This document shows, in pieces, positions 4,309 through 8,517 of a stretch of 8,517 nt of DNA; the first letter of the stretch is position 1, and every line of letters starts with the position of its first letter. The position numbers and the translations under genes were made by a program. Below the pieces are notes generated by a model. That model was given only the letters and a program-made list of their open reading frames with translations, did no database searches and was not told the DNA's origin. The DNA comes from Gammaproteobacteria bacterium (GTDB lineage Bacteria > Pseudomonadota > Gammaproteobacteria > Competibacterales > Competibacteraceae), in the NCBI GenBank assembly GCA_020047885.1, contig JAIFNF010000036.1, forward strand, positions 1 through 8,517. Direction: 5' to 3'.

Positions 4309-7300
4309 TAAGCCCCGCCCGTCCCCGGTTCCGATCCGTTCTGCCGCAGGCCGCGCACCAGGGTCAAGGCGGCGGCGAACTCAAACTGCTTCAGCAAATG
4401 CGTCAGTTCGGCATAGCGCGGCCCCAACATCATGCGCAACGCCTCGGCGTGCGTTTGGGCCAGACCCAAGGCGGCGGTATCCCGCTGCGTCAGCAACTCC
4501 TCCAGTTCGGCCAGCACCTGGCGCAGACGGGCCGGGTCCAGCATGGCCCGGTTCGCTGTCTGGGGCGGCGAGATCCGGTCAGGCCGGGCGGCGGTCAGCG
4601 CGGCGAATTCCTGATCAATCGCCTGCGCTTCCCGCTGCATTTCCGCAGGATTCAACAGTTCTGGTTGCGTGACGCCGTCCCGCAACCTGGCCTCCAGATG
4701 CGCCGCCGCTTGCGCCAGCCGCTCAGCCCCCAGTGTGGCTGCCGCCCCCTTGAAATTGTGGGCCTGGCGGCGGGCGGTAACCCAGTCGCTGGCCGCCAGG
4801 CTCGCCAGCAGCCGCGCCCGCTCGTCGGTGGAGCGCTCGATAAAATCACTCAGCAATTCCAGATATTTGTCGGTATTGCCGCTCAACGCCGACAAGCCTT
4901 GCGCGATGTTGAAGCCGGGCAAGTCGGCCAGCCGGGTCAACGCAGCATCGGCCACTGTCTCGCGGATCGGTGTGCCGGGCTTTGGCGGCGCCAATGGCTC
5001 GCCCGCGCCGGTCCCCAGCGTGGTTCCCGCCGGCAACCATTCCAGCAAGGTGGCATACAGGGCATCAGGATCGACCGGCTTGGCGATAAAGCCGTTCATG
5101 CCCGCGGCCTGGCACATCCGGCGGTCTTCTTCAAAGGCGTTGGCGGTCATCGCCAGAATCGGGGTCTGGGTCTGGCCGGGCAGGGCGCGAATGGCGCGGG
5201 TGGCTTCCAGACCGTCCATGTCGGGCATCTGCACATCCATCAGAATCAGGTCGTAGTGCTGGGTTCGCGCCTTCTCCAGCGCCTGGCGACCATCGGCGGC
5301 GGTATCTACCGCCAGCCCCACGCTGTGCAGCAGTTCCAGCGCTACCTCGCAGTTGATCAGGTTATCTTCCGCTAGCAGCAACCGCAGGCTGCCGTGGCGC
5401 TGGCGCAGTTGGGTCTCGGCATCGCCCCGCTCGACAGCCGGCGCGGTCTGCGGGATGCCGTGACCGTGTTGCAACCGGGCGGTAAACCAGAACCGGCTCC
5501 CTACCCCCGGGGTGCTGACTGCGCCTGCTTCGCCGCCCATCAGTTGCGCCAGCCGCCGGGTAATGGCCAGGCCCAGACCCGTGCCGCCATACTTGCGGGT
5601 GGTCGAAACATCGGCCTGCTCGAACGATTGGAACAGCCGGGCCAGTTCGTCGGGCGCAATCCCGATGCCGGTATCCACCACCTCAAAACGCAGCACCAGC
5701 GAGTCGCCCTGGTCTTCCACCAGTTTGGTGTGCAGCGCCACCGAACCGCGCTCGGTAAATTTGACGGCGTTGCTGGCGTAATTGAGCAGCGCCTGACGCA
5801 GGCGGGTGGGATCGCCCAGCAGCCACAACGGCGCAGCATCGGTGTCCACCGTCACCGTCAGCCCCTTGGCCTGGGCGGCGGCGAGAATCATCGAGCGCAC
5901 CTGATCCAGCACCGCGTTCAGGGAGAATTGACTCTGATCCAGGTGCAATTTGCCGGCTTCGATTTTGGAGAGATCCAGAATGTCGTTGATGATCGAGAGT
6001 AAATGCCGCCCGGCGCTGTCGATTTTGTCGAGCCGCTGCAACTGTGCCGGGGTCGCCCCGGCGCGGCGCAGCAGGTGGGTCAAACCGATAATGGCGTTCA
6101 TCGGGGTGCGGATTTCGTGGCTCATGTTGGCCAGAAAGGCGCTCTTGGCCTGATTGGCGGTTTCGGCCTGCTGTTGCGCCGCCGCCAGCGCCACGGTGCG
6201 CTCGGTCACCAGCGCCTCCAGATGGTGCCGGTGGCGATCCAGCTCTTCGCTCAGGCGCTTCTTGTCGGTAATGTCCTCCTTGATCGCAACATAATGCGTG
6301 ACTCGCCCATCAGGCTGGCGCAACGGGGTCAGGATGCCGTATTCGATGTATTCGCTGCCATCCTTGCGCCGGTTGCAGAACTCGCCCTGCCAGGTGTGAC
6401 CCTCGGTGAGCGCCGCCCACATCGCCGCATAGCGATCCGGCGGGGTTTTGCCGGACTGGAGAATGCGCGGATTCTGGCCGATCACCTCTTCACGGCCGTA
6501 GCCGGTGATGCGGACAAACGCTTCGTTGACATACTCGATCCGGGCCTGGGTGTCAGTAATCACGATGCTTTCCGGGCTTTGCTCCATCGCCAGCGATAGC
6601 TTGCGGAGCTGGCTTTCCGCGAGCTTGCGCTCGGTGATATTGACGCTGATCAGCACAAATTCGCCCGGCACCGGACGATAAATCGACAGCGCGTACCAGC
6701 GGTTTTGCGCCGCCAGATACTGCTCATAGCGGGCTGGCTCGCCAGTTTGCGCGACCTGGGCAAAGATCCTGAACAGTTCCGGGTAGTCACGATCATCGCC
6801 GGGCAGCACCTCGCTCATCCGGCACCCTTCCATCCCCGGCAAGTTGGCGTCCTGCTCGTAGGCGGGATTGGCCCAGATAATGGCGTAATCCACCGGGCAG
6901 CCGTCCGCAAAGATCATGCGACAGTGCGCCAGGCCATTGGGCATATTCTCAACCAGGGAACGATAGCGGGCTTCGCTCTCCCGCAACGCCTGTTCGGCGG
7001 CGTGCAGCGTGGCCTGGGTGCGCAGGCTGATGATGCCGTAGGCCAAATCGCTGGCCAGTTCCTCCAGCAGGCCGGTTTCCTGATCGTCAAAGGCGCTGGC
7101 TTCCGCGGCAAAGATGCTCAGACCGCCCACGGTTTTCCCGCCACTGGCAAGCGGTAGCACGATGTAGGCGGCACAGCCGGGGGCCGGCGCAGATTCCGCA
7201 GCAGTGGCTATGTCGTGGCAAATCGCGGTCTGCCCACCGTGGACGACCTGAGCGACGATGGTTTGACCGGGGCCGGTGTTGACCCAAGCGCGGTGCTGAT

Positions 7301-7988
7301 CTGCCGCATCGCTGGTTTCACCCAGGCAGGCCGACGCGACCTCGACGCATGTCCGGGTCTGGTCATCCAGCGGAAAGCTGATCCCGGCCATGCAGTAACC
7401 GCCGTTTTCGACGATGTTCTGTACGGCAATCCGCAGCAGTTCTTCCTCGCGGGTCGCCCGCACCAGCGCCTTGTTGCTGGCCGACAGCGTGCGTAGCGCC
7501 CGATTGAGCCGGGCCAGACGCTGTTCACTGGCCCGCAACTGGGCGGTGCGGGTTTCCACCTGTTCTTCCAGAAGGCGGTTATGGTCGGTCAGAAAGTCGT
7601 TGAACGCCTTGACCCGGAGCAGGTTCCTGACCCGCATCAGCAGTTCGGGCCGGCTGATCGGCTTGGTGAGAAATTCCTGCGCCCCGGCTTCGAGACCCTT
7701 GAGGCACGATTCCCGATCATCGAGCGACGTCACCAGCACCACCGGAATCAGACTGCTGCGGGAGTCCGCTTTCAAGCGGCGGGTCACCTCGAACCCGTCA
7801 AGGCCGGGCATCATCACGTCGAGCAAAATCAGATCGGGCTGTTGCTCGGCGACCCGCGCCAGGGCGGCTTCGCCGGAAGCGACCGAATGCACGGTATGCC
7901 CCTCGGCAGCCAGCAGGAACTCCAGCAGTTTACGGTTGCTCTCGCTGCTATCGACCACCAGGATGGTGGCGGGGCGGGGCTGATCCAC
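4308..7988 (-). CDS. Large hybrid histidine kinase REC-GAF-PAS-PAS-HisKA-HATPase-REC-HPt
   Basis: This 1226-residue cytoplasmic phosphorelay protein has, in order (numbered from GTG 7988): REC1 about 7-125 (VVDSSESN, phospho-acceptor D57, K109), a coiled coil about 130-175, GAF about 180-325, PAS about 340-455, PAS/PAC about 465-577 ([15 protein letters not shown], then the PAC strand [12 protein letters not shown]), HisKA with [16 protein letters not shown] (H624), HATPase_c with N740, D772-TGIGI and GGTGLGLA 801-808, REC2 about 868-985 (E874 D875, D918, K970), and HPt with phospho-His H1077 in [13 protein letters not shown] further helical segment of about 80 residues follows the HPt. No transmembrane segment is seen, so input is cytoplasmic: REC1 plus ligands of GAF/PAS. 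GTG 7988 is chosen because AAGGAT (8002-7997) lies 8 bases upstream; an in-frame TTG at 8057 would overlap the upstream gene and lacks such a site. REC1 has Ser in place of the second acidic residue of the usual DD pair. The TAG stop is formed at the border with the MITE-like element, so the native C-terminus may have been altered. Confidence 0.93.
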   Translation of the reverse strand: MDQPRPATILVVDSSESNRKLLEFLLAAEGHTVHSVASGEAALARVAEQQPDLILLDVMMPGLDGFEVTRRLKADSRSSLIPVVLVTSLDDRESCLKGLEAGAQEFLTKPISRPELLMRVRNLLRVKAFNDFLTDHNRLLEEQVETRTAQLRASEQRLARLNRALRTLSASNKALVRATREEELLRIAVQNIVENGGYCMAGISFPLDDQTRTCVEVASACLGETSDAADQHRAWVNTGPGQTIVAQVVHGGQTAICHDIATAAESAPAPGCAAYIVLPLASGGKTVGGLSIFAAEASAFDDQETGLLEELASDLAYGIISLRTQATLHAAEQALRESEARYRSLVENMPNGLAHCRMIFADGCPVDYAIIWANPAYEQDANLPGMEGCRMSEVLPGDDRDYPELFRIFAQVAQTGEPARYEQYLAAQNRWYALSIYRPVPGEFVLISVNITERKLAESQLRKLSLAMEQSPESIVITDTQARIEYVNEAFVRITGYGREEVIGQNPRILQSGKTPPDRYAAMWAALTEGHTWQGEFCNRRKDGSEYIEYGILTPLRQPDGRVTHYVAIKEDITDKKRLSEELDRHRHHLEALVTERTVALAAAQQQAETANQAKSAFLANMSHEIRTPMNAIIGLTHLLRRAGATPAQLQRLDKIDSAGRHLLSIINDILDLSKIEAGKLHLDQSQFSLNAVLDQVRSMILAAAQAKGLTVTVDTDAAPLWLLGDPTRLRQALLNYASNAVKFTERGSVALHTKLVEDQGDSLVLRFEVVDTGIGIAPDELARLFQSFEQADVSTTRKYGGTGLGLAITRRLAQLMGGEAGAVSTPGVGSRFWFTARLQHGHGIPQTAPAVERGDAETQLRQRHGSLRLLLAEDNLINCEVALELLHSVGLAVDTAADGRQALEKARTQHYDLILMDVQMPDMDGLEATRAIRALPGQTQTPILAMTANAFEEDRRMCQAAGMNGFIAKPVDPDALYATLLEWLPAGTTLGTGAGEPLAPPKPGTPIRETVADAALTRLADLPGFNIAQGLSALSGNTDKYLELLSDFIERSTDERARLLASLAASDWVTARRQAHNFKGAAATLGAERLAQAAAHLEARLRDGVTQPELLNPAEMQREAQAIDQEFAALTAARPDRISPPQTANRAMLDPARLRQVLAELEELLTQRDTAALGLAQTHAEALRMMLGPRYAELTHLLKQFEFAAALTLVRGLRQNGSEPGTGGA

Positions 7989-7996
7989 GGTTGCTG

Positions 7997-8002
7997 ATCC
8001 TT
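7997..8002 (-). promoter_or_regulatory. Shine-Dalgarno AAGGAT deciding the GTG start of the large kinase
   Basis: On the minus strand AAGGAT is followed by 8 bases and then GTG (7988-7986). This supports a GTG start over the upstream TTG at 8057 and leaves a 28-base gap after the HD-GYP gene stop. Confidence 0.7.
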
Positions 8003-8016
8003 GAAGTGGTTCGCTA

Positions 8017-8442
8017 TCAGGCCGGTGCGTCGGCGTAATGCTCCCTGATTCGCGCAAACTCGGGCAGCAGGCCAGTAAACAGGGTCACCAGTTGCGGTTC
8101 AAAAGCCTTGCCGGATTCGCCGACGATCCATGCAACCGCCTGCGCCTCCGGCCAGGCCGCCTTGTAGGGTCGGACGCTCAGCAGTGCGTCATAAACATCG
8201 CAAATGGAGGCGATCCGGCCCTCGAGGGGGATCGCTTCGCCGGCCAGGCGGTTCGGATAACCCTGGCCATCCCAGCGTTCATGGTGGGTCAGCGCCACGG
8301 TGCGCGCTATGGCGAGCAGACCAGAGTCGTGTTCGCCCAGGATGTCCGCGCCGATTTGGGCGTGGGTTTGCATCACCGCCCACTCTTCCGGGTTCAATTT
8401 GCCCGGCTTGAGCAGAATGTGATCGGGAATAGAGTTGTTCAT
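8017..8442 (-). CDS. HD-GYP domain protein, N-terminally truncated (HD dyad missing)
   Basis: The 141-residue frame from ATG 8442 starts MNNS and then follows the HD-GYP family from [17 protein letters not shown] onward: the [10 protein letters not shown] helix (H27), the HH and GYP signature in [13 protein letters not shown] (H53, H54, GYP 61-63), [17 protein letters not shown] (D82, D85), and the end helix with [12 protein letters not shown]. In intact members the sequence before IPDHILL is HDIGK(V/I)G, which carries the HD metal-binding pair; here it is absent, as is any receiver domain. HD-GYP proteins hydrolyse cyclic di-GMP, so this remnant is unlikely to be catalytic. It nonetheless has a plausible ribosome site, AGGTGA (8455-8450), 7-8 bases before ATG, and a stop codon (TAG) lies in frame just upstream. 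It is 28 bases upstream of the large kinase start, so the two are probably co-transcribed. A GTG at 8454 would add four residues. It may be a pseudogene remnant or a domain fragment kept for binding. Confidence 0.8.
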   Translation of the reverse strand: MNNSIPDHILLKPGKLNPEEWAVMQTHAQIGADILGEHDSGLLAIARTVALTHHERWDGQGYPNRLAGEAIPLEGRIASICDVYDALLSVRPYKAAWPEAQAVAWIVGESGKAFEPQLVTLFTGLLPEFARIREHYADAPA

Positions 8443-8517
8443 CAATAAAATCACCTAACTTATTGAACTAAAAATGAGTTTTTGAGGTTCCAGAGGCCGG
8501 CAGCGGCAAAAATAAAG
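8443..8517. other. A/T-rich leader upstream of the truncated HD-GYP gene
   Basis: Seventy-five bases to the window edge with no gene recognised. On the minus strand it holds the AGGTGA ribosome site and an A/T-rich stretch (about 8447-8486) that could carry a promoter, though I cannot assign clear -35 and -10 boxes. It does not encode the missing HD motif in any frame I read, so the junction with the coding part near 8430 looks like a rearrangement point. Confidence 0.4.

Noticed and set aside
4233..5375. Long plus-strand open frame of 380 codons
   Set aside because: It begins inside MITE copy 2 and runs antisense to the well-supported large kinase; its translation is Gln/Arg/Gly-rich with no domain pattern, as expected for the shadow of a GC-rich gene.
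8038..8448. Plus-strand frame opposite the HD-GYP fragment
   Set aside because: Antisense to the HH/GYP-containing frame, which has clear family motifs and a ribosome site.

Overview
The window looks like a chromosomal piece from a GC-rich, signalling-heavy proteobacterium. A gammaproteobacterium of the Competibacter/Chromatiales kind would fit the SulP permease, large multi-domain hybrid kinases, VapBC-type module and short palindromic repeats. That placement is inference from gene style; there is no rRNA or marker gene here.

Layout. (1) 2-334, plus strand: C-terminal STAS domain of a SulP-family anion permease, cut by the window edge. (2) 335-1181: a decayed stretch with a 173-bp MITE-like element (437-609), a frameshifted remnant of a DUF2254-type membrane protein (about 613-868) and a short remnant resembling the N-terminus of a HAMP-repeat sensor kinase (947-1132). 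(3) 1182-3221, plus strand: intact cytoplasmic hybrid kinase, REC-HisKA-HATPase-REC-REC. (4) 3326-3930, minus strand: PIN-domain (VapC-like) toxin and its upstream antitoxin, overlapping by TAATG. (5) 3931-4308: no gene but dense in repeats: a palindrome (3965-3992), a 141-bp MITE-like element (4007-4147) and, directly abutting it, a second copy (4151-4308) of the 437-609 element. (6) 4308-7988, minus strand: a very large hybrid kinase, REC-GAF-PAS-PAS-HisKA-HATPase-REC-HPt, whose stop codon is formed by the edge of the second MITE copy. (7) 8017-8442, minus strand: C-terminal part of an HD-GYP phosphodiesterase lacking its HD dyad, just upstream of the large kinase.

How the genes may work together. 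The minus-strand pair (truncated HD-GYP, then hybrid kinase) looks like an operon. The large kinase carries a full phosphorelay plus an HPt domain. The plus-strand kinase has three receivers but no HPt and no obvious sensor, so it could share an HPt with its neighbour; this is inference.

I did not find a clearly new defence or catalytic system. The most noteworthy content is the repeat biology: two MITE-like families with TAA at their borders, one copy pair whose palindromic core is in opposite orientation, two elements sharing one TAA, and an element edge that ends a kinase reading frame.
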